From Planococcus citri (Eukaryota > Arthropoda > Insecta > Hemiptera > Pseudococcidae): 64,000 nt of DNA. Numbering within the stretch: the stretch's first letter is position 1; each line of letters begins with the position of its first letter. The position numbers were made by a program, and so were the translations under genes. The notes below the pieces were generated by a model. The model was not told where the DNA came from and did no database searches. It saw nothing but the letters and a program-made list of their open reading frames with translations. The stretch covers positions 45,260,001-45,324,000 of the forward strand of contig NC_088679.1 in assembly GCF_950023065.1 (NCBI RefSeq), read 5' to 3'. This document shows positions 52,385-64,000 of this stretch, one piece after another.

Positions 52385-53220
52385 ACGAAAAAGTGTGAAA
52401 TCGAATTTTCTTCCACACTTTACCTAGTTATTTCATACATACACGAGGTGTGTTTAGTTGAAGTGTGAATTCAATGAATGAACTGCGATAAAGTAAGAAA
52501 TGCAGGTTAATCCAAAGCTACAACATAATGAAGGGTCATTCCACTTCAATTCGACCAAAAAATGGTAAGGGTAGACGATCATTTTTAAATTTTTCCTGTG
52601 GAAAGACTTTCCGAAGGGATGACCAATGGCGCAAATCGCAGCCCTCTAGCCCTTCTTTAAAGGCTGCAGGGGGTGTCAAAGTTTTCAGTGAACTTGAAAT
52701 ATCATCCATTTCAGCAGTGGATTACTCCATAACCGCGATACCTACCAAAATGGAACTTTTTCCCATAGTTAGGGCTTTGAAAGGCTTTTTTGGTGATATC
52801 ATAAAAATCAGTGTTGCCCTTTTTTTTCGTACGAAAAATCAGCTCGAAAAGTTTCAAAACGTAGTTTTCATATCGTTCCAACTCTCAAAAATGCTGAAAT
52901 ACTAAAAAATTGGGATGGCATTATGTCGTAAAGTCGATTTTAAAAAATTGAAAGTTTGCGAAAAATGTGATTTTTTAAATTAGAACATGGGAAAAAGTGT
53001 TGACTGGTGAAGTTGACCCATTTGAGTCGCTATTTTTACGTATCCGTTGAAAAAGTTGAAAAACCCCTTCACTTGATGAAAAACTCACCACAAAAATATT
53101 TTCAACAGCTCATTTCATGATTTAACTGATCACACATAGCTATTTCATGAAATAACTAGATTATTCATACATTACCTAGGTAAACTGTGAACAATTTACT
53201 AGCATTAAATACTTTTTCGT

Positions 53221-53254
53221 TAATGTATGAAATAACTAGTTATTTCATACATTA
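53221..53254. repeat. Perfect 34-bp palindrome, right terminus
   Basis: Identical in sequence to the palindrome at 52351-52384, as expected for a symmetrical motif inside each terminal inverted repeat. Confidence 0.95.
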
Positions 53255-53281
53255 CCTGGAGTAAATACTTTAACGGTAACA

Positions 53282-53370
53282 GATACACCAAGCAGTGATC
53301 ATTTGTGATTGATTTTGAAGTTTGTGACTTTTGGTGAATCAGTCACCAAGAAGTCGCCAAAACGTAGAAA
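53282..53370. repeat. Same tandem repeat, right part after the insertion
   Basis: It resumes with CACCAAGCAGTGATCATTTG at about 53287, then GATTTTGAAGTTTGTGACTT and GGTGAATCAGTCACCAAGAA. This matches the units at 51940-52319 and shows that the intervening element inserted into a pre-existing array. Confidence 0.75.
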
Positions 53371-53419
53371 ATTCATCATTGAAATCATTAATTAAAATTA
53401 CATAAAACTGTCGAAATGG

Positions 53420-53765
53420 TAGCAAAATTTGGTAAAATTTTGTGAAAAAAGCACAAAAAATCATCAAACTCTTCTCAAAGGGGTATTACACAATTTAAGA
53501 GCAAAAAGGTTCGCAAACTTGTTCAAATTTATCAAAAACCAACAAGTTAGCAGAGTTTGTAAAAATTTAGCAAAAACCGTCAAAATTCAGTAAAATTTTA
53601 CAAACTTTGTAAGAATTAACAAACTGCAAAAATTTAACAAAATTTGTCAAAATTTAGCAAAATTCAACAAAATTTGTCAAAAACTCATCAAGAGTTGAAA
53701 ATTGTCAAAATTCGACTAAAAATTGTCAAAATTTGGCAAAAATTTGTTGAAATTTATAATTAAAA
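53420..53765. repeat. Degenerate short-period repeat (CAAAATTTGTCAAAATTTAG)
   Basis: Many imperfect copies of AAAATTTGTCAAAA and AAATTTAGCAAAA follow one another with periods of roughly 10-20 bp. It ends in an A-rich tract at 53761-53780. This is simple-sequence DNA adjoining the GGTGA-type array. Confidence 0.7.
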
Positions 53766-55970
53766 AAAAACAAAAAAAAACGAAAGACAAATTTTAGTTA
53801 GTTCGGAGTTAACGGATTAGTAGAGATTTCCCCGCCAAACATGGGCAACGAAAAACGTTGCCAATCGTTCAAGAATAAAATGTTGAAAACGAAGCAGTTA
53901 TTTCATTTTCCAAAAAAAAAATTTCCCTCAGTAAATCATTTTTAAGGTCACTCAAAATTCCACTAAAAGATGCTGTGAAAAAACGATTCTTGAAATAATT
54001 TTTTAAAAAGGGCAGAAGCTTGTCTTCTCATTGTATGATTGTACTTTGAAAGCGCCTCAAATTTCAAACAACGACAACGAGTATTAAAATAGTAACATCA
54101 TCACTTCGGCCCTAATTTTGATATTTTTGGATTTTGACACGTGAATCGACCGAATAGCACGATTCAATAAGATACCTATCGTTGCAGTCTGCAGTAATTT
54201 TCTTGTACTCGTAATAAAATTGCGCAGTAGGTACTTCAAGCGAGTAAGTACTTATTTCAGTCATGAGAGAATTTTAAAATTCTGCAATAGTTACTTTCTT
54301 CTCGCATCCACGATAATCCATATTCCATGTGAAATGAGCTTTGAGCTACTGCACTGTTATCTCACCGAACAACCATATTAAGTATTTATGATATCGAGAA
54401 TTCCAAGTGATTGTTTTCTCAGCATGAGTACCATAACCTATCTATTGATTCGTGAATGTATAAAATTTGTAAGTAAGTAGTTACAATTCGAACGTACATA
54501 GGTACGTAGATATTGAATTATCGTGTCGTTTTAAGCGTTTTCTTACCGTATATCGTATCGGTTTGTCGTCCAGAAAATTACAATAAATCAGAATTATGGT
54601 ATATTTTTTGCCTTTTTTATGATAATAACTCACCGTTTGTGTAATTGAAAGTTTTATAAATTTGCGCGACTTGAATTTTATTTCGCAGAAAACATTGTTT
54701 CTGTTCTCGATTTCTAATACATATAATATTTTAAATCAACGATAGATACGTTTACGTGTGCTTTACTATATAGTGATGTATGAGAGCTAACTTACAGGTA
54801 CACCTACGGATTTTATTTATGTAGCTTTTTAAATGCGCATAGCTTTAAAATGTGTGTAAGTATGTCAAGTTATCGCTTTCTTTCTTGACTTTGTAGGTAT
54901 ATGGCTTGGCGGGTGTATTATACATTTATGAGAGATATGTATATTTACTTGTTAGCAAGTTAATAAGACAAGTTCTGTAGTAATTGAAGGAGAAATATGA
55001 AAAATATTTTTAAAATTTCCACGCGATATGCGTTCGCGCTGCGAAGGGAAAGTTAATTTGTTATCGAAGAGCTTTTAAGGCATAGATAATGTATGTACTT
55101 TAATAGTGCTGGCAATGGCATTATCATCTTAATACACCTATAATACATATGAGCGATCGATTCTCTTATTTACGTTCCAACACCATAGGTACCTACTTTT
55201 TATTCTTTTAAAAGTCGTATGTATACACAAATGTAAATGATATTCACGAGAAAATTATTCCGTATCTGTATGTTTTTTCCCATAAAATCAAAGTTTTATG
55301 TATAGACGAGATATTCTGAAAGAGGTTATTTGGGGTGTACATTATGCAGGTACATACTATTTATTCGTATCAGTAGGTTTATCAGAGCAGTGAAAATATT
55401 AAAATACATTTTATATGGGCTAATTTGAAGACCATATTTGGTGAAACGAGTATTGCCACGAGATATGTAGAATATCTGGACACTGTTTTACAACTCGGGT
55501 CGTCACAGTAACCGGTCTCCTTACTTGAGATGACCCTTTGATAATTATTCCTTCTTATCGATATGATTCATCGAAATGAAATCACATCAAACACATACCA
55601 TCGGAATATTACAAGCGGTCTATTACAATGGAAATCCACGCAGAAGAGAAGATCCCCTGCTGAGTGATTAGATATGAATACGAGCTATGATATATGTCAG
55701 TAAATCTTGAGAGTTACTTGCAAGCTCACCTCCGAGTATGATTTTTTTTACATGTTAATTACCCCCGGTATTGAAAGAAACACTTCATCGCGAGTCGTTT
55801 TAAGGGTGCTTAATATACGTTTTCTTCGGTAGGTGGAAAGGTAGGTTGGTAGATGAGTTGGTACAAATATGTGTGTGTGTGAAGACACTTGCATAGGCTA
55901 CATGACTTGAAAGGAGGATTAATGAGAGATGAAACGAAAAACTAATTATCATTTACTCTGTTTCAGTATA

Positions 55971-56826
55971 CAGGGTGTCCCTTTGAATCACTGCCATACT
56001 TCAAGTTTAGATAGAGCTGGCAAGAATAGAAGAAAAAATATAATTATTAGTAATAATTCATCCACACAAAACTTGACATTCGAAAATACTGAAAAAATCA
56101 CGATTACTGAAACCTTGGACCATTTGTGTAGAGCTAGGGGTTGTTTGGGAAATTTATGAATTTTTACGTAGATACCAGTCAGCTGAGGCAGATTTGCTAC
56201 TTCAAAATGAGTCATTATATTATAATCATAATGGAGGTAATTCTAAGCCCATTGTTCACCATTTAACTCGCTGAGAGAGGAAGGGGTGTCAGAGGGTTTG
56301 GATAAGAAAAATACTCCAGTATTCAAAGTCAGACCTTTCTAATTAGCAACAATCTGGATCAATATGCTTCTTTACTTTAAAAATTCTTTTGGATTTTGAT
56401 TAAAATATTTTTTCCAGGTTCTTAAGACTCTGAAAAAATATAGTAAAATCAGAAGTTCTCTACCTCTTGGAAATTAATGAATTTTTTCCCAAGTTTTTAA
56501 AAGTATCTGACCCACAAAGAATTCAACAATTTTTATGAAAAATTTCTAAAAGTCATCGTATAACTTGGATTCGAGTTTCAACATTTTTGGAGAGGACCCA
56601 CCCCCCCCCCCTTGCGTAAAAATTTATAAGTGGGCACGTGTCAACAAAATCTTTACTGGCATTTAAAAAGTCATCAAGTGGCTTAATCTTGAATGTATTC
56701 TTTACATGTTCGGTTTATTTCAAATACATTTCTGTATAAAAACTTTTCTTTGTGCTCCGTTGTAGAGAAAAAATACGAGTAGGTACCCTAATTCAACGTA
56801 TGGCAAACGTCGAATAGGACACCTTG
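55971..56826. mobile_element. TA-flanked MITE (CAGGGTGTCC family), copy 2
   Basis: It starts CAGGGTGTCCCTTTGAATCA and ends with the imperfect inverse GGACACCTTG, with TA at 55969-55970 and 56827-56828. The inverted ends continue with CTGCCATACTTCAA against TTTGCCATACGTTGAA. The same terminal pattern as 19961-20723 places both in one family, though the interiors differ. Open frames at its left end on both strands overlap each other and look non-coding. Confidence 0.72.
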
Positions 56827-59800
56827 TATTAAAACGCTCGTGGCACATATTTCGAGTTAGTATGCTCCTTGTCCTTTCCTACTCCTATCGAAGGTAATGT
56901 TTGACAATTAATAACCCTTCCCTTTTTTTCACTTCTGAAGGATGGGTAATGATTTGTGACAACGGTTCTCAAGATGAGTTATTTCAACACTTTCGAATGG
57001 AAAAAACCGCTGGAATACGAATTCCACTTCCGTGTTTACCTTTGGTATTGCCTCATTATAACGCTTTTGTTGATTTTGAAAAAAAGTTTCGACATTGGTT
57101 TCATTATATGCGTATAACATCTGAATATGAAAGATCGTTTTATGATAAAAAAAAAAGCAAAATAACACTGTACTTATGAGGGGTGCAATCTAGTCACTCT
57201 TAATCATATCCATTAAATATTATTAAAGATTGAAAAACATAAGTAAAATGAAAACGTTTATAGGGCCTTCGATATGTGGTGTTGGATTATATACGGAAAT
57301 GATGAACCTTTTTCGTTTTTTGTTTTTTTTTTCTTATCCTAATGTCGAAATATTCGACTTCAAAGACCCGACGATCTAAGTTAAGACCACACGTGACTTT
57401 TACGATTCGTTGAAAGCATTATAAAAGTTTTATTCTGGTGAGGATTATTCGAGCACCTTTGTGTCAATAAATTGACTGCTCGTGTACGTAGCAGAGAAGA
57501 GAGCTGTACCACAGCTAGTTTAAACATAGGGATGGCACAATGAACCTGGAATATCGGACGAGTTGAGTTATGCAACGCTACCCATGTTTCTTTCCCGAGT
57601 ACGATTTTACGATTGTGAATTGTAAACTGTGAAAAACGCCAGTGTGAAATTTTTCACCAACTTAAGTACACACGTTCCAAACCAATGTGTACCTTGTTCC
57701 AATGCTGTTGGGTTACTTGCTGATGCGATGGTGCAGTTGGAAATATTCAACCAGTTCCGATGCACTTGTTGTTTCGGATGATTAACTGTTGCTCACGTAA
57801 TCACAACATAAATTTACTCCGTTTAACGTAAAATGGCCGATATAATTAAACGAACCGACTAATTTGCTGTCGAAGAAATATTATTTGACTTTGAAAATAG
57901 CTCGTATGTGGTCATAAATCATCGGAAATGCATTTAAAAAACAAATCGATATTGGAAAAAGTTTTTTAAAAGAGGCGTGAAAGCCTTTACAGTTTGGTTA
58001 TTAGTATAACACGAAACGATAGAGATTTTTCATGGATCAGTGCGTGCTGATAAATTACTAAAATTAATAAGTATTACTTATGGAATCATGCTCGAATGTT
58101 ATGCAACATAGTATAGGCCGAAAACATGTGCGTAGTGTGGTTTTTTTCAAGAGTCCTTCGTTAATATTATGAGCATCGATGTTCGGTTTTTTCCATTTTT
58201 CCATTTCTAAAATTAGCGTCATAATCATAAATATTTCTTCAGACAACAGAAGTGAAATTTGAAAAGAAACGAGGAAGTAATGTATTTGCAGACTAAAACC
58301 TTTATAAATGTGTACCTATTTATCAAAAATATATTTTCAACAGAAAATGATGAACAGGTATCACTCTCGATCAAAATTACTGAAATTAGGAGCAACCTTA
58401 GCTTCTTCTTGTCGCCACCAACAAAAATAAAAATGATTATTGCCAGCTAAAAACTGGTACCAGAAAATTCTCCAGCAGATTCCATCAAATTGGGCATAAT
58501 AAGCCACAGGAATTCATTCACTCCTCTCGTCAAAGGCGAAGAATCGAATGAAAATATACAATTTTCAATTACTTAAGAAACAAGCTGCCGCTTCATACAA
58601 CCTATCAAGCACTCGTAAATTTCATTTAATTCAACCAACACCCCTACTGACATAGCAACCATTCGACATTACTCGGACATATTTTCCTCGCAGAGCACTC
58701 AACAACACTGTTGAATACAGCACGTTCAATAAGCCATTTATCTCAATCATTCGTTCATCCCATTCACTACATGACGAGAGCACATGTACAACATAAGAAG
58801 GTACATAAATATTACTATACTATATCTAGTCTACTATACGATACACACTATACTCTACCAGTGAAAAAAGAGCGGATATAAAAAAAAGTAATTTCATTCA
58901 TTGTAACACAAATTTGTACATATTACGTAACTAACGAATAGTAACATTAATTATGACAACTGGAGCACACCATACGTACCAAATATCTCTAATAAAGTAT
59001 TCTAAATAGGTACTTCGAAAAAAGTACAATTTGTACACAAGGCGAGGTTGGATGTTTTCAAATGTACCTACTACTCGTATATACACAAGTTCGCCCAACA
59101 GTGAAAATGGAATTATTTAGTTCAATGATGAAATAATAATAATAAAAAACAAAACATCGCACATGTTTCCGATTACACGCTTCCATTTATATACTCGTAC
59201 TTAATGTGTTCTTTAAGCTTTTCAAGGTTCGCATACCTAGATAGGCGCTAAGAGAAATGTGAAATAGGTTACTGCTCACACTCCTCAAATATCAGCAGCG
59301 TAGGCGTTTTATGAAATGCCTTATGCACCGGCGTCTTCGGCATTGCATCGACATCCCAAGTCGCGGCAAATATTTCGTAATTTCACGATAACTTATATAA
59401 TTTAGGGTCTCATCGAAGTTTATAATTTACACTGCCGCCATACCCATACCACATTCTACGAGCACACTACAGTCGCGGATCGAAAGAGTGGGAAAAAAGT
59501 GTACGGAAAACTCTCTTTATACAACACATCTATGTAGTCCAGTAGCCTCCTAACTCAAGACACACCCGATTCGACTCCATTACTCTTCATGTATAAACAC
59601 ACATTCCAATTCCAGTCCCCCGTCGATATCCTTCTCCAAAACACGTCGAACCTAGAGCAACCACCGATTATCGGTTAATAACGATAACGATAGAGTACGT
59701 ACAGAACAGATACAGATACACCCGTGTTATTAACAAGTGCAACGTACCGTGTAACCGCAATTCTCCATCGACCGTAGTCAATTGTTTACAACTTAATAGT

Positions 59801-61433
59801 CTAATTTGATCTTTTTTCCCGTTTATCAATAATCTCGCAATATTTACCCAGCCTATATTTAGCACACACGCGCACCACGTGATAAATGCTCGCCCATTTA
59901 TCTTTCACGCGTATAACTGCCAGCCAATAGCAGGCAATAGTGCAATAAAAATTATATTTAATTGCAAGAATTATGATTATCGATTCCCAACAGTGCTTTT
60001 AGCTATCTGCATTCTGCAAATCCAACTTTTCGTACTGAGAGGAAAAAGGATGACCAATTTGGTGACGCGATGAAGAAATGTTTCAGATGATAAGGGCGGA
60101 AGGAATGGGCAAAGAAAAGTAAAACCATCAACTAGGAATTAAAAAATTATTCACGAGGCAAACTTAATTTACAATTCGTCATCTCCATCGATCTGAAATT
60201 TGGCCCCTTAACGCAGCATGTTACTTATGCCATATAATCAAATTTTGAGATCTTGAAGGTTTAAAATGAAAAGCTGATCTGAAAATTCTGTTTCTACACT
60301 CAAGTCGGCCCTACGCCTACGCCCCACCTTCTTCCAATCGAATGCGATCACTTTTTGAACCTATTTGGCGCTTCCAGTAGAGTTGATTTTCTCTTGGGAT
60401 TTCAAAATGGCTCCAGAATACACACAGAAAATCACATTAAACTTCCGTCACCCCTCCTACACCTCCTCTCTCGAGTCAATAGTGACTATTTTCAAACCCA
60501 TGTGCAGCTACCAGAAGTTGAATTTTCTCTAGAAATTTGTACCTAATATTGATCTAAAAGGTGTAGAAATCATCAACTTCGTCAAATGAAAGCTTGAAAA
60601 AATTTATTTTCCTGAAATGCAATTTTGAGGCGCTTTTAAGTTTCACATGATGATTAAGTATTCGCTAACAAGCATAATCAACTATTCAGAAGTTAAAAAA
60701 AAAAGGAAAAACTTGCTGAACTGTTTTTTGGTAGGGGAGGGGGGGGAGAGTTAATGAGAGGGGACTAGAAACGAGTCGTCTAAATACAGAAATTTCAGCA
60801 GGACGTTTTTTCCAAGGTGGAGGGGAGGAGGGTTGACATTTTTAAAAAGAAACAATCGTTTAAGGTAACAAAGTTCAGATCAGAATTTTTCATTTCCATT
60901 TTCATTTTTTTTCTTTTCTGTGTTTTTTTTTATGTGGAAAGGCCCGAAAGGCTCAATTAGTGAAAAACCTTTTCAGTCAATCAGCGATGGACACATTTTT
61001 AGTAAAACCAAACACGAGATCAATTTGGATTTAGATTTTTAGTGTTTTTATAACATGATCATTCATTCCATTGTGTTGTGTTTTAGCAACAAGAATGAAA
61101 TTTTCACCATTTTATTGTCATCAATTTAGCTGATGGCTGGTTTCACTTTTATGCCAAAAATGGTCCTTAAAAATTAAGATATAACCTAGAAGAAACTTTA
61201 GAATTTAGAAATATTCCCAAATATTGTATTTTTGTAGCTGTCCAGTGTCCACCAATAATAGATTTCAAAATTTTAAGGCAATTTTTTGAAAAAAAAAAAC
61301 TAAACCTTCAAAAATTAAGTCATCTTGCAAGGATTTGTTACAAGCAGCAGTCGCAGAAAAGCTGGACGAAGGCGATGATCTTTCTTCGAATCTCACAAGA
61401 AAAATTTGTTTAAAAACGTAAAAATTATTGATA

Positions 61434-61886
61434 GTCCAAGAGCTATACCACTGCGATTGGGCCGAAATAACTGAAAGCTGGGGATGGTCTCAAAAGTTAG
61501 TATACAAACCCTCATTTTGAAAACACTTGGTCTGCCGATTTTAGCTTTTTATGAGAATTTAGCCCAAAAACATGAAATTTGTCAAATTTTCTCCCCTTTT
61601 GACCCAATCTGGCGGCGCTTTGGCAGCACTTATGGGTCGGCAGACCGATATATTCGGATTCAGCGCGAAAAATGCTATAATTAGGCGCCAATTTTAGCCA
61701 TCAGTTTTCTCAGCTGAAAGTTCAGAAAAATTTTGAACTTTCGAGCTTTCACTGAGCTTTAAAGCAGCAACTGCGGATCGGCAGACCAAGTGTTTTCAAA
61801 ATAGGGGTATGTACATATACTAACTTTTGAGACCACCCTCAGCTTTCAGTTATTTCGGCCCGATCGCAGTGATATAGCTCTTGGAC
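61434..61886. mobile_element. Short foldback MITE with about 107-bp inverted arms, TA flanks
   Basis: The left arm (61434-61540) and right arm (about 61776-61886) are near-perfect inverted repeats. The ends are GTCCAAGAGCTATACCACTG and, read on the minus strand, GTCCAAGAGCTATATCACTG; both arms carry CCGAAATAACTGAAAGCT. TA flanks each end (61432-61433, 61887-61888). The interior of about 235 bp has no open frame of note, though it repeats GTCGGCAGACCGA, related to the inner edge of the arms. This is a non-autonomous element, probably Tc1/mariner-like on the TA evidence. Confidence 0.8.
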
Positions 61887-63854
61887 TATGAGGGGCGATT
61901 AGCCTCAGGCTCATATTTTCCAGAGGGCTCATGTTCCAAAAAAAAAAGTCAATGAACTTGGTTTCTAGACAAGAAAGCGCAATAGTACTTAATTTTTGAA
62001 AATATACATGAAATGTGGCCTTAATTTTTGAACAGAAAGTACACACAATCTTGATTTTTGAAAAAAAGGCAAGACTTTATTTTTGAAGGGAAAATTGAAA
62101 CTCTCCAAAAATTGCATGAGATGAAACAAAATCTGTTCTCCTCAAGTTAAAAAAAATATGAAGTTTTCATTTTTATAAGGAAACTTCTTTCTGAAAATTG
62201 AGCTGATCCAATAAACTTTGTTTTTGGAAACGAAATAATCGATTTTTTGGGATGGGGGATTTTTTATGGGGAAAACCTATCGGAAAATCTGCCTTGTAAA
62301 CAACTCATTTTCGACCTCAATTTTTGAAAAAAAACATACTTGCTTTAGAGGAGGGAATGGATGTGAAAAATTTTCAGGAAACCCTCACTTTTTCGCCCGG
62401 CTCTCACCGACAATGGTCATTGAAGATGATATAAAATTGATGAAATATATGCTAATAAATTCTATCGATTTTTCTATGATCATGATAGACTTAATGGATA
62501 GGTTTGGTAAACTATATGTAGATGTACTCAAGAACGGTTCAGAAGTGCGATCAGCATGAAGATGAAATCAAACGTATCCTACCAATCGAATTTCACTTTT
62601 TTCCAAAACCTTCCGCAGAAATCAATTCAAAGGGATTATATTAAAAGTAAACAAAACGAAAAAATAAAAACAATAGTGAAAGTATAAGCATAATCCACGT
62701 GTATTAAACATTTAAAAAAAGACAAAGTACTCAAGACAGTTAATTTAGAGATCGTAATAACGAGACCGGTGCCCGTTACAGGTCAGTGTCCATTAAGGAG
62801 TTGGGGCTCTCCGTTTTGGAATTTACGCAATAGGCATGGTACGTACGGTACGCATTAATCGAGATGCGCCTAAGCTTTACAGTAAGTATACCTTTTTAAT
62901 ATTCCGATATTTTTTTATCATTATTCAATATCTAACTTTCTATTATATACATTGTACACAATTAGCCCATTCCTGTTAATATTAGGCCTACGTACGAGTA
63001 GTTCGCCGATGGAAACTCACCGTTGTACAGCCCGCAGATTATCGATAGTAGACGACTATTTTTAGAAATAGGTACTCGCCGACCGATCTTTATCTAATTT
63101 TAGTTTATAGTATATCTACGAACCCTGCAGATCATTGCAATTGTATTCTAGATGAAATTTTCAAATACACGCGTGGATTAGACGGTTTCGTATTTGTACA
63201 CATTCTGCATACTGTTATGCTGGAGTACTGTATGTAGCAGCAAAGCATGCGTCCTCGAATGTAAACGCCGCGCCGCTTCGCCGGATGAACCGGTAAGAGT
63301 TGTAAAATTAGTTACGGTTATTTTATAAGCGCCGCAAGATGAGCAACGTTCGCAGAATCACCAAGAGGTAGAGATTCGATTCTCAATTTTACATTGGTAA
63401 GCTCGATTTTATAGTAAACTACACTTGAACGATTAAAAACCTAAATACTTCTAGCTGTAGGTATATAAAAATGTTTAATTACCCAGGATTTATTACACGA
63501 ACGATTTGAATCATTGTCGAATGTTTTCAAAATTAATTCCAACTGTGCATTTGAGAAAAGAAAAAAGATTACATTACTTGGGCTATCTCCAAATTACTGC
63601 TAGGATTGAACTTTGAGTTTAATACAAGTTGTACGTCTTCAAATACCAATTATCAAGGTACATATGAAACGATTAGGTACACTTACCTAAAACAAAAACA
63701 AAAAACAAATTCTTCATTAGAAATTTTATAAAATACTGTAGCATGTATCTAGTCTTATTCGATCTTTAAAGTAGGAAAATGTACTACGTGTATATATGTA
63801 ATGGGTATTGAACGATTAAAACAGATTTTGTCTTTCTTCAGGCAGCTATCCAAT

Positions 63855-64000
63855 GACAGGGTGTCTACCACAATTCAGAAAGCCGAATTCGTGTCTTTTT
63901 CGTGCTTCCCGAATGAAATTTCGTACTGCGTCAACGTCGTCAACTCTACCCATAGTTAACCCCCTCCCTCCCTACCTCCACAAAAATTCACATGATCAGG
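63855..64000. mobile_element. Left end of another CAGGGTGTC element, cut by the window edge
   Basis: ACAGGGTGTCTACCACAATT then CAGAAAGCCGAATTCGTGTC. The terminus resembles the other CAGGGTGTC ends. The right end would lie beyond position 64000. Confidence 0.35.

Larger units (their letters stand above)
52324..53281. mobile_element. Unclassified inverted-repeat element with palindromic sub-termini, GATA target duplication
   Basis: The outer ends are TGTTACCGTTAAAGTATTTA and the reverse complement of the right end (TGTTACCGTTAAAGTATTTA before it diverges by a base or two). The inverted similarity extends about 75 bp, to ACGAAAAAGT. Within each terminus sits a perfect 34-bp palindrome made of TAATGTATGAAATAACT and its reverse complement (52351-52384 and 53221-53254). 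Partial copies occur at about 52424-52443 and 53141-53180. GATA flanks both ends (52320-52323, 53282-53285). The element interrupts a tandem repeat. An open frame inside (52528-52905, 125 codons) has no recognised motif, and at 958 bp this looks non-autonomous. Confidence 0.75.
37550..64000. other. 26 kb with mobile elements and simple repeats, no convincing coding exon
   Basis: This must contain part of the intron upstream of exon 1, since that exon begins with a splice acceptor, and possibly the 5' end of the gene. Apart from the elements and repeats listed separately I see no supported exon. Slightly GC-richer patches lie at about 40.04-40.2, 46.1-46.3, 49.2-49.6, 59.3-59.7 and 63.2-63.4 kb and could be regulatory or 5' non-coding. 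Confidence 0.5.

Noticed and set aside
52528..52905. 125-codon frame inside the TGTTACC element
   Set aside because: No transposase or other motif seen, and the composition resembles translated repeat DNA. Described with the element instead.
51940..53370. CRISPR-like array from the regular TCACC/GGTGA repeats
   Set aside because: Units are contiguous, degenerate and irregular in length, without unique spacers, in a eukaryotic genome. This is a tandem repeat interrupted by a transposon.
59281..59413. Minus-strand frame ending ...IFEECEQ, which looks protein-like
   Set aside because: A stop codon lies just upstream with no AG acceptor between it and the frame, so it cannot be reached by splicing as a longer exon; the only ATG start gives a very short peptide.

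Overview
This window is eukaryotic nuclear DNA, almost certainly from an insect. It is AT-rich with long A and T runs, has split genes with GT-AG introns and no operons, and is dense in short non-autonomous DNA transposons. A short dispersed motif of the type GTAGGTACCTAC occurs very many times. That motif and the MITE termini beginning CAGGGTGTCC suggest to me a hemipteran such as a mealybug, scale insect or aphid. This is an impression, not proof. No bacterial genes, rRNA, tRNA or CRISPR array were recognised.

One protein-coding gene dominates. Nine exons on the minus strand, between 37549 and 4513, join in frame with matching splice phases into exactly 1614 nt (538 codons). The fragment has an N-terminal region with a CPHC/CRC cysteine pattern and a possible dynein light chain (LC8) binding site. 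A SEC14/CRAL-TRIO-like domain follows, and then spectrin-like helices. This order is that of the Dbl-family RhoGEFs related to puratrophin-1 (PLEKHG4/quattro) and MCF2L. Both ends are missing: exon 1 begins with a splice acceptor, so an upstream exon exists, and the DH-PH catalytic part should lie to the left of position 1.

Layout: 1-4512 is intron with no convincing exon. 4513-4635 is the last visible exon. 4636-14764 is a 10.1 kb intron with a tandem duplication, a CA microsatellite and a GC-richer island at 10.74-11.16 kb. 14765-21418 is a compact cluster of seven exons with one MITE. 21419-36999 is a 15.6 kb intron holding a hAT MITE with a perfect 8-bp target duplication, a possible second hAT relic and a possible nested small secreted-protein ORF on the plus strand. 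37000-37549 is the first visible exon. 37550-64000 has no convincing coding exon. It holds a 1.06 kb foldback element, an unusual element with 34-bp palindromes inside its termini, a TA-flanked MITE, a short foldback MITE and simple or degenerate tandem repeats.

Most other open frames in the window are short, low-complexity or antisense shadows and have been left out.
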